A stretch of 64,000 nucleotides of DNA, from the NCBI GenBank assembly GCA_009760855.2, contig WPIO01000340.1, forward strand, positions 16,181-80,180. The letters are read 5' to 3'. This document shows positions 45,627 to 55,133 of the stretch, piece by piece. The notes under the pieces were generated by a model, which saw only the letters and a program-made list of their open reading frames with translations, was not told the origin of the DNA and did no database searches. The DNA comes from Cristatella mucedo. Its lineage: Eukaryota > Bryozoa > Phylactolaemata > Cristatellidae. Each line of letters starts with the position of its first letter. Position 1 is the stretch's first letter. The position numbers and the translations under genes were made by a program.

Positions 45627-47136
45627 ATGGCAAGTGCACCTATCGATAGTAAACTTGAACTTAGAGATCCCAAGTTTCCTGATTATAAACTTAAAGAGTA
45701 TCAATTTAGAGAGTTTTATCAAACTAATAGTAATGAAACTGATAGTATTGCTGGTAAATTAGTTACATTCATTATTCCTGGTGAACAACAAACGTGTTAT
45801 GTCTTATCTGATGGATATCTTTTACTTGCAGGTCAATTGAAAGTCTAAACTGCTGCTGGTGGTGGTTTTTCTACTCCTGCAAAAACCATTGCTGTTGGTC
45901 TTGTTAACAATGCTGGTGCTTGGATGTTTAATAGTATGAGAATTAGACTTGGCACTGAAGAATTTAAAAGTTATCCTCTTACACAAGGTGTTGGAAGCGT
46001 TTCAACGTTAATGGGACTAATTTGTAATCGAAATAATTACAACAGAACTGAAGGTCTTGCAACTGCATGGAAAAAATATGAAGCCAGTTCGTTTGATGAT
46101 ATGAGTACAAGACTTACTTCATATGTTAGTCCTGCTGCTTCTGAATCCAATGCTTCAAACATTGGATTTGTATATAAAAGGGGTGTTATAATCAACCTTA
46201 TTGATGAGCCTGGAAGTTTTAGTATTGCTCTTCCTGTATCAAGAATCTCTGTTTTTGTGTGCTGATATGAATACAATTTTTTATGATATTCCATTTACAC
46301 TTGAAATGACGAGAGTTGGTGGATGAGAGAGATGCTATTATGACTGGAGCAAGTGATGCTGCTGCGAATAGTATTTTTACTATGCTTACAAAAGGAGCTA
46401 CTGGTGTGACTGGTGAAGGGACTTATAATGCTTTCAAAATTGCAATGACGAAAATGAGACTTGTTGTTCCATGTGTTGTTCCGAGAAGAAGTATTCAAAG
46501 ATCACTTGCAGATATTTCAAGTGAGAGATCAAAGAAAATTTGACTTAATTACAGAGTTAGACGCTGTGAAACTATTACTATAAAATGTCTCAATCAAACT
46601 CTTAAATTTACTAACTCTATCAGTTCAAAATAATATTGATAAGATTAGAGGGTTGATCGTTGCAGCTCAAAATGCTAATAAATATGATGATTACACTGAT
46701 AATCCTTGTACTTACAACCATTGTGATATTAAAAGTGTTTCAATTTTTGCCAATGGATCAAAACAACATCCTAGTGTTCTAAGATCTAGTTACCCAAAAC
46801 TTGGAAAGTGTGCACCAGCATATATGGATTTCTCAACTTCAGAAAACAATATCTTGATCCTAATGAAGTTACTGAACCTGTTGGTATTACTTATCCTGAA
46901 TGGATTTCACTATATCCTATTCATGTTATTGATATTCAATACAATGATGAACCTCTTAGAGTCACAACTAGACTTGATGTTACTGTTGAATTTAATAGTA
47001 AATTAGATGCTAATACTACATTATTGCTTCACTATCTTACTATTTGTGAGAATAGTGCTGAAATAACTTCAAATGGTAGTGGTGCTAACTTTACATGCAG
47101 TACAGGGAATATGGTTTACAATGGAAAAGATTTTTA
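45627..47136 (+). pseudogene. Major capsid protein, double jelly-roll type, broken
   Basis: About 500 codons across several frames. The pattern fits Polinton major capsid proteins: N-terminal jelly roll with 'NNAGAWMFNSMRIRLGTEE' and 'GVGSVSTLMGLI'; 'GFVYKRGVIINLIDEPGSF' and 'ALPVSRISVF'; 'TLEMTRV' followed by 'RDAIM'; 'MRLVVPCVVP'; then the second roll with 'TYNHCDIKSVSIF', 'SLYPIHVIDIQYNDEPLRV' and 'VTVEFNSKLDANTTLLLHY'. These blocks correspond to the conserved NNA, VDCS-like and terminal strands of the family. Breaks: TAA at 45846, frameshifts near 46255, 46312 and 46625, and TGA at 46541. In the virion the trimer would form hexon-like capsomers. Confidence 0.82.
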
Positions 47137-47160
47137 ATAAAATTATAATAACTAAATATA

Positions 47161-47977
47161 ATGCAAAAAACTAGTTTTATTCAAGGGTCTGATGAGTGGA
47201 AGAGAGCTATGACTTTAAATATAGGTTTATCAGAAGTCTATTTTGATTTAGGAAATGATATGGATTTTGGTTCACAAATTGATTGTGATATCGAAATAAT
47301 TGCAAATAGAAAACTAAAAAAATATATTGCTAACTCTCAGCCGATGAAATTCCCACAAATTTTATTTAGTAAAGTGTTTGAACCAATAGCTGCTAAATAG
47401 TTTGAAATTAAATTAGATAGAGAAATTGAAATCGCAAATGATGTTTTACTAGTGACGGTGTCTATAGATATTCTCCAGATTGTATTATAGATGAAGACTC
47501 ACTAATAGAAATAAAATGTTTATGGTCTCAAAGTATAGTTGATGATTTGATACCAAAACAATGCTTAGCTCAATGTTTATTAGGATTACATGTACTAAAA
47601 TTAAGTAGATGTATCTATAGTGAATTTGAAATCTTTGTTCCTTGATTGAATTGGGAAGAAACACCTAAAGATTTTTTTGCAGCAGGGACAGTAAAGATTC
47701 CAACAAGTTATGATTTTCATATTCCGATACGGAAACCTTTGTTTTTATATTTACTTAAATATGAGAAATACTGTATTTTTGAATTTGATATAATAAGTGA
47801 TTATGGTTGATTCAAAAATAAAACTTTTTTTGGAAATTATATACAATATTATATAAAAAAAAAGTTGAGATACAATGTGTTGAGGAAAAGGATTATGGAA
47901 GATTTGCAAGAATAGTTCCTGTAGTAAGAAAAATATCAGATAGAAGTAACAAATTAATAAATGAATATATAGAATAA
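47161..47977 (+). pseudogene. YqaJ/lambda-exonuclease-like nuclease, broken
   Basis: ATG 47161 opens a frame with 'SFIQGSDEWKRAMT', like the N-terminal 'QG(S/T)xEW' block of YqaJ-type viral recombinases. Further on 'YSPDCIIDEDSLIEIKCLW' matches the catalytic 'SPDG...EIKC' block (PD-(D/E)xK fold). A conserved Gln/Cys helix ('PKQCLAQCLLGLHVL') follows. This type of enzyme resects DNA ends during recombination or replication. Breaks: TAG at 47398, a frameshift at about 47448, TGA at 47643 and 47808, and a frameshift at an A9 run (47855-47863). Otherwise open to TAA at 47975. The fibre gene start overlaps its end. Confidence 0.65.
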
Positions 47978-48833
47978 AAACAAGTTTCACAGTGAAGACT
48001 TTGTGTCAAAAATAAACGGAAGTATTTTAACCTATCTAAATGCAAATGGTAATACAATTGTAAATTTATCTGATCCAATAATTGATGATGATGCTGTGAC
48101 AAAATCTTTTGCTGATAATAATTTCATTGTTAATTCAGAAACAACACGAACGATTTGAGGAAAAACTATTACTAATCTTGGAAATTGTGTCAATCCTACA
48201 GATGCAGTCGATGTTAGTCAAGTAAGTAATTATGTTAAGAAGACTGGTGATGCAATGACTGGAGATTTAAATACGAATAGTATTGCTATAACATCTACTT
48301 ATTGGAACTCAGGTAATAGCAAACCAGTAGTACTAAATGCTGATTATTGTGTTACATATAGTGGAATGAAAAGAGATGTATTATTGAAAGCATTTCCTTC
48401 AACAACAAATATTGATATGGGTGGACATTCAATAACAAACGTTGCAGAGCATGCTAATCCTTCTGACGTTGCAACTAAATTTTATGTAGATATATGAGTT
48501 AAAAAAATAACAGAAGTAATAGCTCTATCGATGGATATCAATGCAGAGAACTCAAGACTAAATCTTTCAATGCCGTCTTCATTGACAAATAAAACAGCGC
48601 CACCTATAATGATATTCAATGTTATGATTGTTGGAGCATCTAATTGTATGTTTATAAAATTTAATACTGATACAACTGCTGTATCTGGAGATGTAAGAGC
48701 TATAAATATATCTCCTAATGGTGTCGACTTAAAGTATTATGTATATTTTACAAGACTTCCAACAGACTATTATTTCATTGATACAAGTAGAAAACTAAGA
48801 GTAAACATCTTGGTCAGTTATGTACCCACCTGA
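47961..48833 (+). pseudogene. Fibre-like protein with phage-type 'ATKxYVD' repeats
   Basis: An approximately 290-codon frame with three repeats of the type 'G..I.N(L/V)..P...DA(V/A)..' (near 48045, 48165 and 48420), two ending in 'TKSFAD' and 'TKFYVD'; the middle repeat continues into 'KKTGDAMTGDLNTNS'. These are hallmarks of trimeric tail-fibre shafts in bacteriophages. The C-terminal part (from about 48531) is a distinct head-like domain ('NCMFIKFNTDTTAVSGD', 'TRLPTDYYFIDTS'). Likely role: receptor-binding fibre or spike, by inference. In-frame TAG at codon 4 if ATG 47961 is the start; TGA at 48156 and 48495; then TGA at 48831. No frameshift and no TAA. A diverged partial paralogue lies at 37373-37953. 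Confidence 0.7.
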
Positions 48834-48849
48834 AAAATAAAAATGATAT

Positions 48850-49220
48850 ATTGAAACTATTAATTCTTTTAACTTTGTTGCTTTTCGTTTACCTTTAAGA
48901 AAAGGGAATAGTTTTGAAATAGAACAAATAGCTTCATGACAGTGATGTAAAGAAGTAGAGAAACATTGTTTTTTTACGTGTTTCTTAACTTATGAACATA
49001 ATTTTGTTGGTCTCCATTTCTTAAATGAGTTAGTATTTATTTTGCAATATGAACAAATACCGACTGCATCATTACGCATAAGACTATAATCAAATTCTGT
49101 TTCTTGCATATCTTTATCACAGATATCACAACGTATTTCGTATTTTCTTTTGGTCTCTTTATTTCTTGATGACAGTGAGGATGTTTTCCTTCTAGATTAT
49201 CAATCTATTTAAATGTATTT
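48850..49220 (-). pseudogene. Minus-strand zinc-finger protein fragment
   Basis: The minus strand encodes two CxxC pairs ('RCDICDKDMQ' and 'GICSYCKINTNSF'), with a 'HPHCHQEI' segment upstream in another frame and a further Cys/His cluster ('HHCHEAICSISK') downstream. It is broken by a frameshift near 49155 and an in-frame TAA near 49000. This looks like a small zinc-binding protein convergent with the fibre gene. Function unknown; HNH-nuclease-like or zinc-ribbon proteins are alternatives. Confidence 0.5.
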
Positions 49221-49288
49221 AAACATATTTCATAAAATATTTCCATTCTCTATAGAATGTCATTTTAAACTATAAATTAAAGGAAAAA

Positions 49289-50125
49289 ATGGCAAATTCA
49301 ATCCTGACTCAGATATAAGTCAAGTATTCAAACCAAGACCTAAGAAAACTCCACGAAGTTTTTTAATATTGCTGAGCCTAATGAAATCATCAAGCAGATA
49401 TTTTATACATGCCTAATGAATCTGGATATAAATATGCCCTTTGTTTTTTTGATGTTGCTAGTAGATATAAAGATTCAAGACCACTTAAAACAAAGTCTTC
49501 TACAGAAGTAACAAAAGCAATAATAGATATTTACAATAAAGGTATTTTGAAATGGCCAAAGAAAATGATAGTAGATAAAGGATGAGGGTTTAAAGGAGAG
49601 TTTGCTAAAGAAATGAAAAAACATGGAACACAAATTATTAAAGGTACTGGTATAAAGAGTGTTGCATTAGTTAAACAAATAAACAGAACAGTTGCTGAGA
49701 GAGCATTTATTGGTCAGTATGAAAAAGAAATATAAAGTATCAATGAAGGAAAATATACTAGAAGCAGAGAGTGGATTGATAATTTACCAAAGATTATTGA
49801 ATATCTAAATAATAGTGTTACAAAAGCAATAGGTGAAAAACCTGTTAAAGCGATAAAAAAAGAAGTAAAACTAAAGAAACCAAAATATCATAGAAAAGTA
49901 GGGAAACAAGAACAGTTATTAGAACTTGGAACAACTTTTAAATATTTATTAGAACCAGGTGAAGGAGAAGATGAAAAGAGAAGAAGAGCTACAGATGCGA
50001 CATAGAGTTTCACTAAACATACTATTGTTAGAATAATGGTATTGCTAGAACAACCAGCACGTTTTTGGGTAAATGATGTTAAGAGAAGTTTTGTTAGAGA
50101 GGAGTTGCAAGTTCTTAAGCCTTAG
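49289..50125 (+). pseudogene. RVE-family integrase, broken and catalytically altered
   Basis: A Polinton integrase that would insert element ends into host DNA. After a short basic N-terminus ('VFKPRPKKTPRSF') comes the RNase H-like core: first Asp in 'QADILYM' (49391), 'YALCFFDVASRYKDSRPLK', second Asp in 'MIVDKG' (49571). At the position of the third catalytic Glu, the 'VKQINRT' segment has Lys where the family has Glu. The C-terminal part with 'RRATDAT' and 'FVREELQVL' resembles the SH3/chromo-like tail. Breaks: frameshift near 49380, TGA at 49583, TAA at 49733 and TAG at 50003. It ends at TAG 50123, overlapping the end of the convergent gene. Confidence 0.85.
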
Positions 50126-50516
50126 TATCACTTGTATTTTCTAATGGATCAACTCACATTTGATTGTATTTTTCTTTAGTTATTTTATCATCGTCTAACG
50201 CATCTACATTCTTTGAAACTAAGATATGATTTTCTTGAAGAGTAGATCTTTTCCTTCTATCAATTTGTGATATTGTTCTATCTACTGAGATTAAGATTGT
50301 TGATAAAGCACCTAATACTGTTTCTACGTGAGAAAGTTCCTCATGTTTTCGAATGTAAGTACCTCTTTCTGTAATCGCAAGAGATAGTAAGATACTCATA
50401 AATTGCAAACAGTATCTAGCTCTTATTAATTTAGCTAAGCAACCTTTAATTTTATTACTGTCTAAAATTATTTGATTATACTTGGTATTTGCGTATTTAC
50501 TTCTTAGATCTGACAT
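50115..50516 (-). CDS. Unknown Polinton gene, minus strand, convergent with integrase
   Basis: From ATG at 50514-50516 an intact frame of 120 codons reaches TGA at 50154-50156. If TGA is read as sense, the frame continues 12 codons with natural composition to TAA at 50115-50117, overlapping the last bases of the integrase gene. The product is mostly polar and helical, with a hydrophobic stretch 'CLQFMSILLSLAI' and a Lys/Asp-rich C-terminus. No family recognised. It is one of the least damaged genes in the element. Confidence 0.65.
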
Positions 50517-50679
50517 TGTCCTATATTAATAATCTAATTCTTCTATAAAGTGTTTTGATCTCCTATCGAATTTTAGGATATTCCACTTCACTTCTTTAAA
50601 ACTTTATCTTAAAACTAGAAAGTACACTATCTTTGAGAGTGTATTTTTTTAATATATCAAATTGATCACTTATCAAAGA

Positions 50680-51141
50680 TTATAAATTCCGTTGCTTCTT
50701 TAATACCTTACTAAGTGCATAAGCAACTTTTTCTATACCAAAATCTTCATAAACTCGATCTAAAGTAAAGCCAAAACAAAGAAATCTGTAATCTTTATTA
50801 ATATATTCCTCCATTAGTTTTATAATATAATCTAAATTACTAGCATTTAGACTTTCTATATCTTTATAAGAGTTTGATCCAGATTTTAATGTGCGAGTAA
50901 CACAATCCTCAGTATGCGATAGAGAAAAATGATCTTTATTTATTATTTGTAAATCTTTAATTTTTATTATTAGTGTATTTATATCAACACAAGACATAGG
51001 AACATGAACTACACGAGATGAATTGATACTAAAAGTTGGTTTGCTTCTAAACTTCTGTTCATATAATTTCGTTATTCTTTTTGCATGTTGATAAAACGAT
51101 TCACCCTCCCGTCGCATAAAGTAATCTATGTTTTGATCAAT
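50680..51141 (-). CDS. Unknown Polinton gene starting inside the right TIR
   Basis: An intact frame of 145 codons from ATG 51115-51117 to TAA at 50680; the frame is open upstream to an ATT codon at 51139-51141 that corresponds to the polymerase ATG in the left TIR. Because of the TIR, its N-terminus ('MRREGESFYQHAKRI') is nearly the same as that of the polymerase before the two diverge. The product has a mixed, slightly basic composition ('LKKQRNL' end) and no domain that I recognise. Candidates are a terminal protein or a duplicate of the polymerase N-terminal region, both guesses. Confidence 0.65.
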   Translation of the reverse strand: MDQNIDYFMRREGESFYQHAKRITKLYEQKFRSKPTFSINSSRVVHVPMSCVDINTLIIKIKDLQIINKDHFSLSHTEDCVTRTLKSGSNSYKDIESLNASNLDYIIKLMEEYINKDYRFLCFGFTLDRVYEDFGIEKVAYALSKVLKKQRNL

Positions 51142-51373
51142 AAAAAAGATAGAAAATTTTTATTTAATTGAAAATAATTATCTAAACGTCTATGAGTAGT
51201 ATGTAAATGAATGACACGGAGAAGTGGGTCTCAAGATTGATGGCATCCATGAAATAAATCGGACGATGAGAAACAATCGAGCGATATTGAGATTGTTTAT
51301 CGAGGATGGTTTATTTAATTGATGACGTTGATCGATGAGCCCGGGGCTCCATGTCATTAATTTACATACTACT
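51071..51373 (-). repeat. Polinton right terminal inverted repeat
   Basis: Reverse complement of the left TIR; the outer end at 51373 is ACTACT on the plus strand, immediately followed by LINE-2 sequence. The outer 179 bp (51195-51373) form the same kind of near-palindrome as on the left. Confidence 0.92.
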
Positions 51374-52509
51374 AGCTGCTTAGCAACAATTTTTTCAAGA
51401 ATGTTTAATAAGAACGAAAGAAGGGAGACTGGACGATAGTTTGCTAGGACCTTTGTGTCTAATCCAGGCTTTTTAAGAAAAGGTCTAACGATTTCCGATT
51501 TGAAGGACATGGGAACGACCCCTCTTATCAAAGAAGCATTAAACATCTTGGATATGGCAGAACTAAGTTGGTTTGCTGGTGAAGACCACAGAGATGAAGG
51601 TATAAGGTCTTCAAGAGACGAGCTCTTTTTGCTAGACCTTATTAAGGCAGCCAAATCGCATGCAGAAACATCAGAGAACCTTTTAAGGAAGGTCACAGGT
51701 TGAGGAATGGCGATTGCTTTGATCGGAGGGGGCCTAATAGAGGCACGAATGTGCACAATTCTTTCAGTAAAGAAGGCTGTAAATTTTTCGGCTAAGCCCT
51801 TAATACCTGAAGAGTCAGACCTCACACCATTGGCCAGTAAATGTTTTACTGTCTTATAAATCTGTTTGCTGTCCCACTGGCAGAAAATCAAAGTTCTAAT
51901 GAAAAAAGAAGCCCTGGTTTTTTTTAGCTTTCGTGTGTAAACTCTAAATAAGTCTGTAAAATTGATTAGATCTACCTCAGACCCCGATTTCTTGAAACGA
52001 CGTTCTGGCCTGCGCTTAACACGGCGCATCTTTAGGACTTTTCTTTTGTAAATTGAAAGAAATCGTAACGACTTTGAACACGGATAGAGCGAACGGGAGC
52101 ATGCTTGTCAAGAGCACTCCTGAGTGTCACGTTCATCGCATCAATGAGGGTATCGAGGCTGCCGGTTGAGTCTGAATGCAGATCAAGAAGACCTGCATCA
52201 CAAACAGATTTCAAAAATTTGTCCACGTCAATGCTTTGTAAGTTACGTCGTTAGGCAAATCGACATCGCCGTGTACGTACGAGGGAGGGGGATCAGTAAA
52301 CGTGACCGAACAATGATCTGAGAGGGTCAGTGGGCACACCACTAGGTCAGTGGCTAGGACATGCTTAGTGATAACGAGATCTTGAATGAGCCCACCTACG
52401 TGGGTGCTATGTGTAACGTGTTGTGCCAAACAAAAATTCTCCAGAGAGTAAAGAAATAAGCGGACCTGGCTGTTGTAGTGTTGTCAACGTGAATATTGAA
52501 GTCTCCTAC
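51374..52509 (-). mobile_element. LINE-2 copy, 5' half of the copy split by the Polinton interval
   Basis: The minus strand carries RT fingers ('KSEIVRPFLKKPGLD', 'ANYRPVSLLSF', in a 279-codon frame 51190-52029) and the endonuclease end ('GGLIQDLVITKHV', 'LTLSDHCSVTF', 52211-52429). It begins at AGCTGCTTAGC, the LINE-2 base following the end of the piece at 38338. At 52509 it is cut by the LINE-1 insertion. Confidence 0.85.
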
Positions 52510-53037
52510 AATAATAATAATAATAATAATAATATGGCACTTGATAAAGCACCCTCAGAGAACTTAATCTCTTTCTAGGCGCTTTACATTTGCTGCAAAG
52601 TGATTTGCAATTGAATATGAACTAAAACCATGCTTGAAAAACAAACAAAATGAATAATATGGTTAGGGGTGACATGCACAGGGTCAGCATGCAAATGTGG
52701 TTAGTGGCAGCATGCACAGTGTCAGCAGGCATAGGCACATCAAGGACGAATCAAAGGGACCCACTAAATGCTGTCCTAAATAGGTGTTTTTTTAAGTTTC
52801 TTTTAAATGTGGTCAATTCATGGGATGTTCTGACGCGGGTCGGGAGGGAGTTCAAGGCTTCGGGAGCATACGAGCTGAATGCACGGTCTCCAAAGGATTT
52901 GAGGTTTGTACGAGGTATTTCCAGACTGTTGGATTCCGAAAAGCGAGTGGTACGATGCTTGGCCTGTTGGGGTAGTATATCTGAAAGATAGGCTGGAGCC
53001 ATAGAATGAAGAGACCTAAAAGTGAGCGACAAAACCT
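52510..53037 (-). mobile_element. LINE-1 copy inserted into LINE-2
   Basis: (AAT)n at 52510-52532, stem-loop, untranslated region and a short open RT C-terminal frame (52751-53032). It inserted at the CTCCTACAAT site of LINE-2. 5'-truncated at about 53037. Confidence 0.82.
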
Positions 53038-53228
53038 TACAATAATAATAATATTAATAATAATTCACTTGATAAAGCGCCCTCAGAGAACTTAATCTCT
53101 CTCTAGACGCTTTACATTTGCTGTAAAGTGAAATGCAATTGAATGGTAAGTAAAATCATGCTTGAAAGACAAACAAAATGAATAATATGGTTAGGTGTGA
53201 CATGCACAGGGTCAGCATGCAAATGTGG
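53038..53228 (-). mobile_element. LINE-1 3' end, directly behind the previous copy
   Basis: A second tail ((AAT)n at 53038-53063), stem-loop and part of the untranslated region in the same orientation. It breaks at about 53228 in GCAAATGTGG. Confidence 0.8.
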
Positions 53229-53640
53229 TACATAAGTCGAGAATAAGTTACCGGCCTCGGGATCACGTGAGCTGAAGATGCGACCAACGAAGAATTACAG
53301 TTTAGTTGTGCTACAGGTAAACGAGGCTATACTTAAAGACTTGAGCTGGATTAACTAAACGTAAATGCCAAATCGTTTAAATCTACATGCTTCTCCATGC
53401 AGAACTAATTTAGGTCTGGGAGAATTTATTCATTTGGTAGTTGTGTGATGCATTACAGATATGCTTGGCTTCATTGTTTTTTACTGCTTGTAATTATGAG
53501 TCCGTAACTATTGAAAAACCTGTAAATGATGAATGACAGAATGTAAGATGAAATATCGATTATGCATCCCCCGAATTGGCTGCAGTGTCTCTGCAAGCCC
53601 TTGTCTTTAGATGTAACATAGCTGATAAGTTAATAGCACT
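53229..53640. other. Unassigned sequence
   Basis: Nothing recognised. Confidence 0.4.
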
Positions 53641-53642
53641 AA

Positions 53643-53915
53643 AAAATATAATAATGCCTTTGTAAAGCTCCATCAGAGAACCTAATCTCGTTTTAGGTGC
53701 TTCGCACATGCTGTGAGGGAAGCGTGATCAAACGATAAGATGTAACATTCACAGTGTCAATTAGCATAATGTGTATTGGATGCCATGCATAGGTTCAACA
53801 TATAGATATGGTTAGTAGCAGCATGCACACTGTCAGCTCATATAGACAAATGAGATAAACGTCAGAATGATCCGCCAATGCTGTGAAAAACGCTTGCGTT
53901 TTTTCCCCTTCTTTA
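53643..53915 (-). mobile_element. LINE-1 3' end, strongly diverged
   Basis: A worn stem-loop (CATCAGAGAACCTAATCTCG) and untranslated blocks such as GGTTAGTAGCAGCATGCACA identify an old subfamily copy. Confidence 0.65.
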
Positions 53916-53917
53916 TA

Positions 53918-54068
53918 ATTCATTTTAATATGCGTCAAATACATTGCACCCTAACAGAACTTAACCTCTATTCACTGGCTTCACATATGCCTCGGGGCTC
54001 GAGTCCGCGACCTTAGCCAGATCTCAGTCAGGGTGAGCGCCTTAACTGCTGGACAAAACCAGCTCGGC
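53918..54068 (-). mobile_element. SINE type 1 copy
   Basis: On the minus strand: head CCGAGCTGGTTTTGTCCAGC, box-B-like GGACTCGAGCCC at about 53996-54007 and the stem-loop tail. It lies against the old LINE-1 end. Confidence 0.75.
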
Positions 54069-54235
54069 ATCGTTTGACTAAACAATGTCTACCAACTCGT
54101 TTTGTTGCGGGACTTTTGTGGCACCTGCTGTCAACAGAGGCACTCCCCGGTGCTACAGAACATTATGCTAAATATCACCTAAGCTAACAAGCTAGTAAGC
54201 AGAATAGCAGGTACTTTCGGCTTACTTACTTACCC

Positions 54236-54990
54236 TACTTTCAGCTACATAACATTGCTGAAATTCGGGATTGTTTGGATAAGGATAACAAGTCCAAGTT
54301 AGTCCATGCATTCATGACATCTCGTCTCGACTTCTGCAACTCACTGCTTACTGCCCTACCAGCATGTGCGATCAGGTGATTGCAGCTGGTGCAAAACTCT
54401 GCAGCTAGGCTTGTCTGTCGTGAGCGTCGCAGTAGCCACATTACTCCACTTCTCGCCGACCTGCACTGGCTACCAGTCAAGCAACGGATTGACTTCAAGG
54501 TTTTGTCGCTCACTTTTAGGTCTCTTCATTCTATGGCTCCAGCCTATCTGTCAGATATACTACCCCATCAGGCCAAGCATCGTACCACCCGCTTTTCGGA
54601 ATCCAACAGTCTACAAATACCTCGTACAAACCCTAAATCATTTGGAATCATTTAGTTCGTATGCTCCCAAAGCCTGGAACTTCCTCCCGACCTGCGTCAG
54701 AAGCTCCCAGAGCTGACCAAATTTAAAAAGAACTTAAAAACACACTTATTTACGACAGTATTTAGTGGGTCCCTATGAATCGTCCTTCATGTGCTTATGC
54801 ATGCTAGCACTGTGCATGCTGCAACTAACCACGTTTGCATGCTGACCCTGTGCATGTCACCCTTAACCATGTTATTCATCTTGTTTGTTTATCAATCATG
54901 ATATTACTAACCATTCAATTGCATTTTCCTTCTCAGCCAATGTAAAGCGCCCAGAGAGAGATTGAGGTCTCTAAGAGTGCTTTATCAAGT
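54236..54990 (+). mobile_element. LINE-1 copy, 5'-truncated
   Basis: The plus-strand RT C-terminal domain is open for about 90 codons (54380-54655, 'VCRERRSSHITPLLADLHW', 'FSESNSLQIPRTN'), followed by the untranslated region and stem-loop. The normal (ATT)n is replaced at 54990 by the head of a SINE. Confidence 0.82.
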
Positions 54991-55133
54991 GCATTATCGG
55001 TTAGTCTGGCGGTTAAGGTGCTCGCCCCGACTAACGTCTGGCCGAGGTTGTGGGCTCGAGCCCTGAGGCATATGTGAATGGAGATTTAGTTCTCTTGGCG
55101 CGCTATACAAATGACTTATATATTATTATTATT
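54991..55133 (+). mobile_element. SINE type 1 copy fused to a LINE-1 3' end
   Basis: The head starts at GGTTAGTCTGGCGG (box A region), with box-B-like GGGCTCGAGCCC at 55052-55063, then GGCATATGTGAATGGAGATT, the stem-loop and (ATT)n at 55121-55133. The first bases of the usual SINE head are missing, as if it joined the LINE-1 stem-loop directly. Confidence 0.8.

Larger units (their letters stand above)
39897..51373 (+). mobile_element. Polinton/Maverick-type virus-like element
   Basis: Defined by about 305-bp terminal inverted repeats and a gene set diagnostic of Polintons: protein-primed DNA polymerase B, RVE integrase and double-jelly-roll capsid protein. At 11.5 kb it is shorter than the usual 15-20 kb; the packaging ATPase and adenain-like protease were not recognised. 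Base composition is clearly more AT-rich than the flanks. The right end abuts LINE-2 sequence exactly; no 6-bp target duplication was found. Several genes carry frameshifts and stops, so the copy is probably inactive. In the family such elements integrate into host DNA and can plausibly form virions. Confidence 0.9.

Noticed and set aside
39891-51379. A 6-bp target duplication around the Polinton
   Set aside because: The left flank ATGCTG and right flank AGCTGC are not identical, and shifting the ends by one or two bases does not produce a duplicate.
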